Virus record (IMG/VR): IMGVR_UViG_3300043411_000953
Coordinates: 1-35,157 of that record
Length of the DNA: 35,157 nt
Direction: 5' to 3' (one strand)
From: a virus
The notes under the pieces are model-generated. The model did not search any database. It was given only the letters and a program-made list of their open reading frames with translations, and had not been told where the DNA came from. Positions within the stretch are counted from its first letter, which is position 1, and each line of letters starts with the position of its first letter. Positions 14,846-20,729 of this stretch are shown here, one piece after another. The translations under genes were made by a program, and so were the position numbers.

Positions 14846-15079
14846 TTATTTTAATGGTGTATATACGCCATAACTTCCAAATAAATCGTCCATAATTTCT
14901 TGAGTCATTACTTCATCATTAGTTATTTTTTGTATTCGTTTTTCATAACCATCTTTAACTAATAAATCATAGTGTTCTTGTAGTTCACGGATAATTGCCG
15001 ATGGTATTCCTGTATTTTCTTCTTCGTGTAGTTCAGTAAAGACTTTTTTCATATCGTTAATTATTTTATCTGTTTTCAT
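14846..15079 (-). CDS. 77-residue hypothetical protein
   Basis: MKTDKIINDMKKVFTELHEE start and DEVMTQEIMDDLFGSYGVYT end. Helical and acidic. Its ATG overlaps the stop of the 35-residue gene (TAATG). Unknown function. Confidence 0.6.
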   Translation of the reverse strand: MKTDKIINDMKKVFTELHEEENTGIPSAIIRELQEHYDLLVKDGYEKRIQKITNDEVMTQEIMDDLFGSYGVYTPLK

Positions 15080-15122
15080 TATTTTTCCCCCTGTACTAAT
15101 TCATAAATTACTTGTGCTGGTT
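15077..15122. repeat. 46-bp direct repeat, copy 1
   Basis: Matches 15321-15366 at 44 of 46 positions. It contains the start codon of the downstream leftward gene and the last codons of the gene upstream (PAQVIYELV in both). The shared ends suggest a duplicated gene of which one copy lost most of its body. Confidence 0.85.
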
Positions 15123-15186
15123 TTGATTCGTCGAAATATCTACGAATAATTTTGTAAGTTTCTGGGTCTTGTGGTGTTCTTGTCAT
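15079..15186 (-). CDS. 35-residue protein sharing C-terminus with neighbour
   Basis: ATG at 15186-15184 shares a base with the upstream stop (TAATG) and its own stop is coupled the same way. MTRTPQDPETYKIIRRYFDE is followed by KPAQVIYELVQGEK, almost identical to the C-terminus of the 93-residue protein (QPAQVIYELVKAEK). This looks like a duplicated, shortened paralogue rather than chance. Function unknown. Confidence 0.55.
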   Translation of the reverse strand: MTRTPQDPETYKIIRRYFDESKPAQVIYELVQGEK

Positions 15187-15323
15187 TATTTCAACCTTTC
15201 ACATAAATCAATTAAGTGTTCTGTATCATTTTTCATAAGAGTTAGTACATTTATAATTTCATTATATTTTTTGTCCGAGTCAGCATCTTTAATTAAATCT
15301 GCTATTTTTTCTAAATCGGTCAT
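15186..15323 (-). CDS. 45-residue helical protein
   Basis: ATG at 15323-15321, TAATG overlaps at both ends. MTDLEKIADLIKDADSDKKY is followed by a second helix (LTLMKNDTEHLIDLCERLK). A helical hairpin is likely. No family recognised. Confidence 0.55.
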   Translation of the reverse strand: MTDLEKIADLIKDADSDKKYNEIINVLTLMKNDTEHLIDLCERLK

Positions 15324-15366
15324 TATTTTTCCGCCTTTACTAATTCATAAATTACTTGTGCTGGTT
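15321..15366. repeat. 46-bp direct repeat, copy 2
   Basis: Second copy of 15077-15122. The 244-bp spacing contains the 45-residue gene and most of the 35-residue gene. Recombination between copies would delete both while leaving the operon in frame. Confidence 0.85.
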
Positions 15367-15604
15367 GTCCGATTTCTTCATCATATTGATCTCCCGATAT
15401 GTTAAGGCTAACGCCTGTTTTTCCCTCTGTGAACTCATCAGCTCGATTGTAAGCGAATTGGAACATATCTTCGATGATTTGTATATACTGATTTGGAACT
15501 ACGAACTCGTCGCGATCTAGATCGGTTCTAAGCGTAATCATTGTATCTGTGACTGTGAATGTTTTTGAGAGTGCATCTCTGACGTGTAGGATATCTTGTT
15601 TCAT
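15323..15604 (-). CDS. 93-residue hypothetical protein
   Basis: MKQDILHVRDALSKTFTVTD start, mixed alpha/beta, with FQFAYNRADEFTEGKTGVSL in the middle and the PAQVIYELVKAEK tail also present in the 35-residue neighbour. AAAAGAG lies before the ATG. Unknown function; the conserved tail may be a short interaction motif. Confidence 0.65.
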   Translation of the reverse strand: MKQDILHVRDALSKTFTVTDTMITLRTDLDRDEFVVPNQYIQIIEDMFQFAYNRADEFTEGKTGVSLNISGDQYDEEIGQPAQVIYELVKAEK

Positions 15605-15619
15605 GTTTTTATCTCTTTT

Positions 15620-16027
15620 CTAAGCGTTTTGCTTTATTTTATTTATACTTTTAATGTTTTTACCAGATACATTTTTTATAGCCCCATCTACAGTTTGAAC
15701 TCTTTTCTCACTTAGGAAATAACATAGGGTGCTAATTTCTTCGTAGCTAATAAATCCGCTGTAATCTCTATGAGATTGTGAGTAAGTGATTTCATGAGTT
15801 GCCAATGCTAATTCAGCATCTTTTTTAATTTGTTCAATTTTCTCAAATGATGAATCGAGTAGAAATTTTACATCTTGTTTTTCACTAATTGATTCGTTGG
15901 TTTCCCAGCCACTATCCCAGTTGATAAAACCAGTACCGTAATTTTCACGTATATATGTGATTAAATCTCGGATATCTGCTTCGGTGGTTAAGTTGTCTAA
16001 TTTATTTTTTATTTCTCTTAATTCCAT
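15620..16027 (-). CDS. 135-residue hypothetical protein
   Basis: First gene after promoter P3. MELREIKNKLDNLTTEADIR is followed by a Trp-containing acidic stretch (TGFINWDSGWETNESIS) and a helical region with FISYEEISTLCYFLSEKRVQ, which could be a small winged-helix-like domain. The C-terminus is basic (KNIKSINKIKQNA). No known family. Confidence 0.6.
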   Translation of the reverse strand: MELREIKNKLDNLTTEADIRDLITYIRENYGTGFINWDSGWETNESISEKQDVKFLLDSSFEKIEQIKKDAELALATHEITYSQSHRDYSGFISYEEISTLCYFLSEKRVQTVDGAIKNVSGKNIKSINKIKQNA

Positions 16028-16057
16028 GTTTTTATCTCTTTTCTGTGTTGTAAGTTA

Positions 16058-16086
16058 ATTATCGCATGGAATTAAAAATACGTCAA
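16058..16086 (-). promoter_or_regulatory. early promoter copy P3
   Basis: Minus-strand TTGACG (16086-16081), 17-bp spacer, GATAAT (16063-16058), embedded in the 44-bp element nearly identical to that at 14787-14830. It drives 15620-16027 and following genes. Confidence 0.8.
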
Positions 16087-16089
16087 TGA

Positions 16090-16302
16090 TTATTTTTTAA
16101 TTTTATTTTTATTTTTAAGTTCTAGCGCTTTGGTGAAAATTTCAAAATCTAAATTGTCATCAGTCTTTGGTGATTCATTCAGCAATGCCCTTAATTCTTC
16201 GTTAGAGTACATTTGAGCCATTATTGTGGCGCATTGCTCAATAATTGTTTGGTCATCTGTTAGAGAGTCAATTGCTTTTGAGAATTGTGTTTTATTTGTC
16301 AT
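16090..16302 (-). CDS. 70-residue acidic hypothetical protein
   Basis: MTNKTQFSKAIDSLTDDQTI start and a Lys-rich end (LKNKNKIKK). Helical. A TAGGA ribosome binding site lies just upstream of the ATG; the gap to the previous gene is 14 bases. Unknown function. Confidence 0.6.
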   Translation of the reverse strand: MTNKTQFSKAIDSLTDDQTIIEQCATIMAQMYSNEELRALLNESPKTDDNLDFEIFTKALELKNKNKIKK

Positions 16303-16316
16303 TTCCTACCCCTATT

Positions 16317-16529
16317 TTAATAACTTCTCTCTTGTGAAATTCGATATTCTCGAATTACTAAATTTATTTCATTTGCAATTAGTCCAATTTTTAGCATTGG
16401 AAATTCACCAATTTTTTCAATAGCATAAGTTTCGAGTTGCTTTGAATCAACAGTCGGAAATTCTTTGATAGTTTCCCTAATTGCGTCTTGTGCTTTTTTC
16501 GCTAGGTCTAAATCATCTTGAGTAATCAT
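16317..16529 (-). CDS. 70-residue helical hypothetical protein
   Basis: Begins MITQDDLDLAKKAQDAIRET and ends in LVIREYRISQERSY. Amphipathic helices, no Cys. Its start overlaps the stop of the next gene upstream (TAATG). Unknown function. Confidence 0.6.
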   Translation of the reverse strand: MITQDDLDLAKKAQDAIRETIKEFPTVDSKQLETYAIEKIGEFPMLKIGLIANEINLVIREYRISQERSY

Positions 16530-16753
16530 TATGCAATACCCCCGATTATGAAATGTGAATTCATAGAGTCAGAACCAGCATTGGCATTTTCTTCTAGGTC
16601 AATTGTTAATTTCAATTCACTTGCACTTGAGTAGCCCTCAAAATCACCTTTTGATGTTTTAATACCATAAGCGTTAAATTCTGATTCACCATCTTGTGAG
16701 TGTTCTTCGATTCTGTAACCTTTGTAATTTTCTGAAATAATTTCTATGTTCAT
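16529..16753 (-). CDS. 74-residue hypothetical protein
   Basis: MNIEIISENYKGYRIEEHSQ then FNAYGIKTSKGDFEGYSSAS, a beta-hairpin-rich pattern, and a helix. The 'YKGYRI' N-terminal strand recalls the 119-residue protein at 14183-14542 and other small phage domains. It is the first gene after promoter P2. Confidence 0.6.
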   Translation of the reverse strand: MNIEIISENYKGYRIEEHSQDGESEFNAYGIKTSKGDFEGYSSASELKLTIDLEENANAGSDSMNSHFIIGGIA

Positions 16754-16796
16754 TTTCTTGCCCTTTTCTGTGTTGTTGTTGTTGTTTTGTATCTTT

Positions 16797-16825
16797 ATTG
16801 TCGCATTGATTTTTTAATATGTCAA
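16797..16825 (-). promoter_or_regulatory. early promoter copy P2
   Basis: Minus-strand TTGACA (16825-16820), 17-bp spacer, GACAAT (16802-16797). The spacer keeps the ATCAATGC/ATTCCATGC-like character of P3 and P4 but is more diverged. The rest of 16754-16917 contains a G6-rich stretch near 16900 on the minus strand and no ORF. Confidence 0.65.
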
Positions 16826-16917
16826 CGATTATTTAATTTTTTCATATAATACCTGGTAGAAGGTGGTTTTTCGTTAGGGATACGCAGATAGTTTTTAGAG
16901 ATCACCCCCCATTCTTG

Positions 16918-17316
16918 TTAACTAATTTTCAATTTATCAGTAAATTTACCAACTTTTTTAGCACTCGAAATATCAAAATTTTCATTCTTAGCAATGCTCT
17001 CACGTGGTGTCAACTTGCAAATTTTTGCTACGAAGTCAGCACTATCATTTTCACTCTTAAATAGAGAAATAAGCACATCTTGTGACCAGGTAATACTTCC
17101 ACCTGTAGTTACAAATTCAGCAGTTCCAACATTTTCAATTTCAATATCTTTTAGATTTTCTTTTTCCATTTCAGCAGTAATTTTTTCTTCTAAATTTTTC
17201 ATTACTAAGTCAATATCTTTTTTAGATTCAGCAAGTTTTTTATATTCACTAATTAAATCTGAAAATACTTTTTCTTTCACAATTAGTTTAGTTTTTTTAG
17301 TTTTTGTAGCAGTCAT
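16918..17316 (-). CDS. 132-residue coiled-coil hypothetical protein
   Basis: Basic N-terminus (MTATKTKKTKLIVKEK), coiled coil over about 18-60 (YKKLAESKKDIDLVMKNLEE), then a strand-rich part with TAEFVTTGGSITWSQDVLIS and a helix ending KLTPRESIAKNENF. Phage proteins with a leading coil, a 'V....G.I.W..D..I..F' segment and a terminal 'R.S..KNEN' are common next to recombination or nuclease genes; function unknown. It is the promoter-proximal gene of this block, with AAAGGAT before the ATG. Confidence 0.65.
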   Translation of the reverse strand: MTATKTKKTKLIVKEKVFSDLISEYKKLAESKKDIDLVMKNLEEKITAEMEKENLKDIEIENVGTAEFVTTGGSITWSQDVLISLFKSENDSADFVAKICKLTPRESIAKNENFDISSAKKVGKFTDKLKIS

Positions 17317-17348
17317 GTTTTTTATCCTTTGTTTGTGGTTGTAAGATC

Positions 17349-17377
17349 ATTATGCGCCTTGAGTTCTAAAAAAGCAA
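17349..17377 (-). promoter_or_regulatory. early promoter copy P1
   Basis: Minus-strand TTGCTT (17377-17372), 17-bp spacer, CATAAT (17354-17349), followed by ATCTTACAACCACA, which resembles the transcribed start of P3 and P4. It would drive the coiled-coil gene 16918-17316. The -35 is the weakest of the set. Confidence 0.6.
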
Positions 17378-17405
17378 TAGTTAAATTAAATAAAAATCAA
17401 ATAAC

Positions 17406-17527
17406 CACGTAGAGTGCTAAGTTACTTGGTCACGTAGAGTGAGAGTAACTTATTTCAAAAACCGCGAATCTATAGGGGGCTAACTTTACATAAAATTTCA
17501 TTATGGGCATTTAGATCACATAGAGTG
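17406..17527. repeat. three CACRTAGAGTG repeats before HNH gene
   Basis: CACGTAGAGTG at 17406-17416 and 17431-17441, CACATAGAGTG at 17517-17527, all in plus orientation. The second lies at the centre of an 8-bp inverted repeat (AAGTTACT 17419-17426, AGTAACTT 17444-17451). The 257-bp gap between the divergent genes at 17316 and 17574 thus holds promoters for both and a likely regulator-binding array. Confidence 0.65.
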
Positions 17528-17559
17528 ATGAAATCCACCAATTTTTAATTAAAATAATA

Positions 17560-17565
17560 TATAAT
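17560..17565 (+). promoter_or_regulatory. -10 element for leaderless HNH transcript
   Basis: A perfect TATAAT ends nine bases before the ATG at 17574, and there is no ribosome binding site between them. Transcription would start at or next to the ATG, giving a leaderless mRNA, a common mode in Actinobacteria. No good -35 is seen 17 bp upstream. Confidence 0.5.
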
Positions 17566-17573
17566 ATACACAT

Positions 17574-18065
17574 ATGGGCAAAATAAGACGTTATACAGAA
17601 CTTGGCATATTATGTAATGTTTGTAACGTAGATCAACCCTTAGAAAATTTTAGGTTAGATCGTGGAACATGTAAAAAATGTAGACATATGCAAGATAGAA
17701 AAGTACTTAATTCTAATATTGAAAAATTTATAGCTAGGTCAGTAGATGTAGCAAGATCACGAGCTAAAAAGAAAAATATACTTTTTGAAATTACTACTGA
17801 TTACATGCTTCAACAATATAACAATCAACAAGGTAGGTGCTTCTACACCGATGAAATAATGACATGGGGCTATGGAAATGGACGACTGACATCAGCACTT
17901 AGTTTGGATAAGATTATACCAGAATTAGGCTATGTATTAGGTAATTGTGTTTTTTGTTGCGATAAAGTAAATAAGTTAAAAAATGATTTACCCCTTGATG
18001 AGCTAGAAAAGTTAGACCCAGCAGAGTGGGTAAAAAGAGCTAAAAAACACATTCTAAAAAGCTAG
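17574..18065 (+). CDS. HNH-family endonuclease with zinc ribbon
   Basis: 163 residues. An N-terminal zinc ribbon uses CNVC (C14, C17) and CKKC (C33, C36), followed by a helical linker and an HNH-like nuclease core from about 80: GRCFYTDEIM, SLDKIIPELGYVLGNCVFCC and the VNKLKNDL helix. In many phage HNH relatives the first motif is 'S.DRI....GY...N....C...N..K', as here; the classical first His is not present, so activity needs testing. Likely a homing-type or free-standing mobile endonuclease. Its stop codon TAG belongs to a copy of the repeated AGCTAGAGTCAGCAGT motif. Confidence 0.8.
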   Translation: MGKIRRYTELGILCNVCNVDQPLENFRLDRGTCKKCRHMQDRKVLNSNIEKFIARSVDVARSRAKKKNILFEITTDYMLQQYNNQQGRCFYTDEIMTWGYGNGRLTSALSLDKIIPELGYVLGNCVFCCDKVNKLKNDLPLDELEKLDPAEWVKRAKKHILKS

Positions 18066-18077
18066 AGTCAGCAGTCT
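18057..18077. repeat. AGAGTCAGCAGT motif, copy 4
   Basis: AGCTAGAGTCAGCAGTCT overlaps the 3' end of the HNH gene and supplies its TAG stop. As in the other copies, a T-run (TTTTTT) follows after eight bases. The orientation relative to the adjacent coding strand is opposite to that of copies 1-3. Confidence 0.85.
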
Positions 18078-18354
18078 ATGAAATTTTTTATATATGTATT
18101 ATATATATGGGAAGTCAAAATCTTATCTATAGGGCATTAAAAAATAAAATAAAAAATAATTTTCCAAATCGGAATTTTCGCCTAAATAGGATAAGTTACT
18201 TAAATCGGTCAAAAGTATCCTAAACTAACCTAAATCGGACAAATCTGTTTTACCTCAAATTGTTGGAAATAATTCATTGCATTTATTTCAATTCTATGAT
18301 TAGATATATATATGCAAGTCAATCGCTTGTAACTCACACAGATAGGAAATTGAA
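18066..18354. other. repeat-rich intergenic region
   Basis: 289 bp without an ORF between the HNH gene and the rightward accessory block. It contains the AGAGTCAGCAGT copy 4, four iteron-like sites (18166-18243), ATAAGTTACT (18191-18200) also found near 17444 and 21237-21310 in the other orientation, and a TATGAT (18295-18300) that may be the -10 for the gene at 18355. Confidence 0.5.
18166..18243. repeat. iteron-like CTAAATCGGA repeats
   Basis: AAATCGGA at 18166-18173, CCTAAATAGGA at 18181-18191, CTTAAATCGGT at 18200-18210 and CCTAAATCGGACAAA at 18229-18243, all in plus orientation and spaced 15-30 bp. A related CTAAAACGGACAAA lies at 21326-21339. Binding by a replication initiator or repressor is possible. 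Confidence 0.6.
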
Positions 18355-18942
18355 ATGACAAATTGGAATTATGAAACTGAAACAAATGCTCACACTACAT
18401 ATGTAGACAGTGAAGTTCTAACATTAAAGATGGGAAATTACATAGCTAAAATTGTACAAGTTAGTGATGGGTTTGAATCACCGAGAGAATGGGACAATAT
18501 AGGCTCGCTATGGGTCGGCTCAAATTGCCGACGCAATTACTCGATAGGTGACAACGATCAAGCCGATATTGGTGATGATGAAATTGAAACTATAATTGCA
18601 CAAGCAGGTACTGTATCGTTACCTGTTTACATGTATAATCACAATAACGAGAGATTAAGCACTACCCCGTTCAGTTGTCAATGGGATTCAGGTTTAATCG
18701 GATTCATTTATGTTACATCTGAAACTATTGCTAGTGATCTTGTATTAAGTAATATATCTGAAACTGAAATTAAAGAACTACTTAACAGTGAAATTGAAAC
18801 CTTAGATAGTTATGTAAGTGGTGAAATTTACGGATTCACGATAATTGACAGTACGGGAAGTGAAGTTGATTCATGTTATGGATTCTACGGGCTAGAGCAC
18901 ACCAAGTCGGAAGTTGAGATGCTACTAAAGAATTTAATTTAA
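18355..18942 (+). CDS. conserved phage accessory protein (SPREWDN family)
   Basis: 195 residues. Landmarks are VSDGFESPREWDNIGSLWVG, NYSIGD, LPVYMYNHNNERLSTTPFSC, WDSGLIGFIYVTSETI, and SGEIYGFTIID...DSCYGFYG near the end. I recall this set (SPREWDN, 'P.Y.Y.H....T..FSC.WDSG..G.IY', 'G.VYG......VDSC.GFYG') from many phages of low-GC and actinobacterial hosts; it has no known function. Start is preceded by ACAGATAGGAAATTGAA, identical to that of the next gene. Confidence 0.75.
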   Translation: MTNWNYETETNAHTTYVDSEVLTLKMGNYIAKIVQVSDGFESPREWDNIGSLWVGSNCRRNYSIGDNDQADIGDDEIETIIAQAGTVSLPVYMYNHNNERLSTTPFSCQWDSGLIGFIYVTSETIASDLVLSNISETEIKELLNSEIETLDSYVSGEIYGFTIIDSTGSEVDSCYGFYGLEHTKSEVEMLLKNLI

Positions 18943-18945
18943 TCA

Positions 18946-18974
18946 TTGACTTATTTATGCACCAGGTGCATAAT
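18946..18974 (+). promoter_or_regulatory. promoter with overlapping palindromic operator
   Basis: TTGACT (18946-18951), 17-bp spacer, CATAAT (18969-18974). A perfect 9-bp-arm palindrome, TTATGCACCAGGTGCATAA (18955-18973), occupies the spacer and most of the -10. A dimeric repressor bound there would block RNA polymerase. It controls 19009 and downstream genes. Confidence 0.7.
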
Positions 18975-19008
18975 GATATTAAACAACTAATACAGATAGG
19001 AAATTGAA

Positions 19009-19704
19009 ATGATAGATATAATAGATTCGCGCGATACACAATTTACAGTGGATACTTATCAAGTGTTTACGCTTGAACACGAGCATGAGAGTGAAATAGC
19101 TTACATTTATGAGTCAAATTCAAAACTGACTAAAGAGCAAGGACTACCAGAGTTCGACGATGTTAAGTACTTTATTGATGACTATATAGACTTTGAGTTC
19201 AACATGGTCGAATATCAGCGCGACTTATCGTTTGCAAGTATCGAGTATATTAAAGAATTAGATGATGACAATTCTAAAATAATCAATTCAATAGAATTCA
19301 ACAATAGTCAGTCACCTAAATTCTATAACTACACGACTGATAGTTACACGATGACTGTTGATTATGACAATTCAAAGATGCAAGCTTGGATAATTGATAA
19401 CTATGACTATTTCGTGAAGTACCTTGATGATAATTCTAATCTAGATTTCCACATGATTAAACGTGGATTCTTTGATGATGAGTACCACGATGATTATGTT
19501 AACTCATTATATAGTGTGCAACTATTAGCATACTTAGATTACTTGTATTATGCATCTAACGTTGAGAATAGCCAGTTTGAGAATTACTACTACTCAATGA
19601 CTGATACAGTCCCAGGATACGAATACATATCATGGTCGATTAATACCGATAAAATCGATGAGTGCAAGCATCGTAAAATTTTATTAAAGAATTGCATTTA
19701 TTAG
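19009..19704 (+). CDS. 231-residue acidic phage accessory protein
   Basis: Very acidic and Tyr/Asp-rich. The segment FNNSQSPKFYNYTTDSYTMTVDY resembles a phage family with 'F.SP.FYNF.TD....'. Several DDxY runs follow (DDEYHDDYVNSLYSV). Role unknown; high negative charge and location fit DNA mimicry or anti-restriction, as inference only. The same 20-base start element (ACAGATAGGAAATTGAAATG) as for 18355 precedes and includes the ATG. Confidence 0.65.
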   Translation: MIDIIDSRDTQFTVDTYQVFTLEHEHESEIAYIYESNSKLTKEQGLPEFDDVKYFIDDYIDFEFNMVEYQRDLSFASIEYIKELDDDNSKIINSIEFNNSQSPKFYNYTTDSYTMTVDYDNSKMQAWIIDNYDYFVKYLDDNSNLDFHMIKRGFFDDEYHDDYVNSLYSVQLLAYLDYLYYASNVENSQFENYYYSMTDTVPGYEYISWSINTDKIDECKHRKILLKNCIY

Positions 19705-19776
19705 ACCGATCAAGTAAGATGACCTTAGTGAGTAAAAATTCTCACTACGAAACGACACAGATAAGGACAAATTAAA

Positions 19777-19923
19777 ATGACTAAAAACGAAATCAAAGCA
19801 CGCAAAGCATTCGCACCGATCAAGAACAAGCAACTCCAAGCGCGGTTGATCGCGCGAGCGAGTAAATTTATCAATGCTCAACTTGATGATGTAGTTTTTT
19901 TATTCGAGAATGGGGGCAAATAA
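19777..19923 (+). CDS. 48-residue basic protein
   Basis: ATG at 19777 after ATAAGGACAAATTAAA. MTKNEIKARKAFAPIKNKQL is followed by QARLIARASKFINAQLDD; strongly basic N-terminal half, helical. The next gene begins two bases after its stop. It is GC-richer than average because of clustered GCGCGA words. No family known. Confidence 0.55.
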   Translation: MTKNEIKARKAFAPIKNKQLQARLIARASKFINAQLDDVVFLFENGGK

Positions 19924-19924
19924 A

Positions 19925-20086
19925 ATGAGCGACTATTTCAGAGAATTTAAAGATACATATATAGAACGTAATGTATATGGCTACTATGTAGCACGGGTAT
20001 ATCGTGGCACAGATACCACGCAATTAGTTGCGGATACTGTTATAGGTATCAAGCGAATGATTACAGATTACAAGGGGGATAGATAA
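19925..20086 (+). CDS. 53-residue hypothetical protein
   Basis: ATG at 19925, two bases after the preceding TAA. MSDYFREFKDTYIERNVYGY then YYVARVYRGTDTTQLVAD: a short strand-helix pattern, as in single-domain phage proteins. GGGGGCAAATAAA upstream gives a ribosome binding site. Unknown function. Confidence 0.55.
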   Translation: MSDYFREFKDTYIERNVYGYYVARVYRGTDTTQLVADTVIGIKRMITDYKGDR

Positions 20087-20089
20087 AAA

Positions 20090-20233
20090 ATGTTCTATAT
20101 ATCACCGATTACTAAACTAGAGCGCGAAACAAATAAGGCGTGGCATAGATTCCACCTCGACGAGTTCAAGCAATTACCAAAGCGCGAGCGCAAAACTAAC
20201 GAAACTACTAAACAGATTAAGGGGACTAACTAA
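20090..20233 (+). CDS. 47-residue basic hypothetical protein
   Basis: ATG at 20090, four bases after the upstream stop. MFYISPITKLERETNKAWHR then FHLDEFKQLPKRERKTNET; basic and helical. AAGGGGGATAG precedes the start. The next gene starts two bases after its stop. Unknown function. Confidence 0.55.
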   Translation: MFYISPITKLERETNKAWHRFHLDEFKQLPKRERKTNETTKQIKGTN

Positions 20234-20234
20234 A

Positions 20235-20729
20235 ATGACCATTGAAACATACAACGATTATATTAAAGATCTAGAACTAACAGCACAAGATATAATTGAA
20301 ACGTATAGGCGCGAGCACTTAGGCGAAGTGCTTAACGATTCTAGTGACCTGTACGATGAAATACTAAGCGCGACCGACTCAAGTTGTGTTTACCACTACA
20401 CAAATCGCAAGATCTTAGAATTCAGCGACAATCGAGATGTTGCACAGCTAGAGGGATTATTACAACCGACCGACGACATCGACGAGCTGACCGACGCGAT
20501 GGCATTCTATGCGTATCGCCAGGACTTAAGTGATGCCGTCGATGCGTGCATTTCAAGCCTAGACCAAGAATTATATAGCGACGATACGATCTATATAACA
20601 CAGTACACGATGAACAAATTGCACAGTACGGGAATATGTAACAGATATACGCGTGAATGGTTGGATCGTGGATTATGGCTACTAAATGCACTACATGAAA
20701 TTGAAACTAAGGCGGTTAACAATGGCTAA
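20235..20729 (+). CDS. 164-residue acidic helical protein
   Basis: MTIETYNDYIKDLELTAQDI with many Asp/Glu, then LLQPTDDIDELTDAMAFYAY and a C-terminal NRYTREWLDRGLWLLNALHE. All-helical and acidic except for the end. No known family; related helical acidic proteins occur in phage accessory blocks. GGGGACTAACTAAA serves as ribosome binding site. Its 3' end overlaps the following gene by eight bases. Confidence 0.6.
   Translation: MTIETYNDYIKDLELTAQDIIETYRREHLGEVLNDSSDLYDEILSATDSSCVYHYTNRKILEFSDNRDVAQLEGLLQPTDDIDELTDAMAFYAYRQDLSDAVDACISSLDQELYSDDTIYITQYTMNKLHSTGICNRYTREWLDRGLWLLNALHEIETKAVNNG

Noticed and set aside
17571-17576. Ribosome binding site for the HNH gene
   Set aside because: The sequence before the ATG is ATATACACAT, with no purine-rich complement to 16S rRNA; leaderless initiation is favoured instead.
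10713-18077. The four AGAGTCAGCAGT copies as a CRISPR array
   Set aside because: Spacing is irregular (about 310, 380 and 6650 bp), the units are short, and no cas gene is present.
18066-18354. tRNA gene in the 289-bp gap
   Set aside because: No T-loop-like GTTCGA or acceptor-stem pairing was found, and base composition is too AT-rich.
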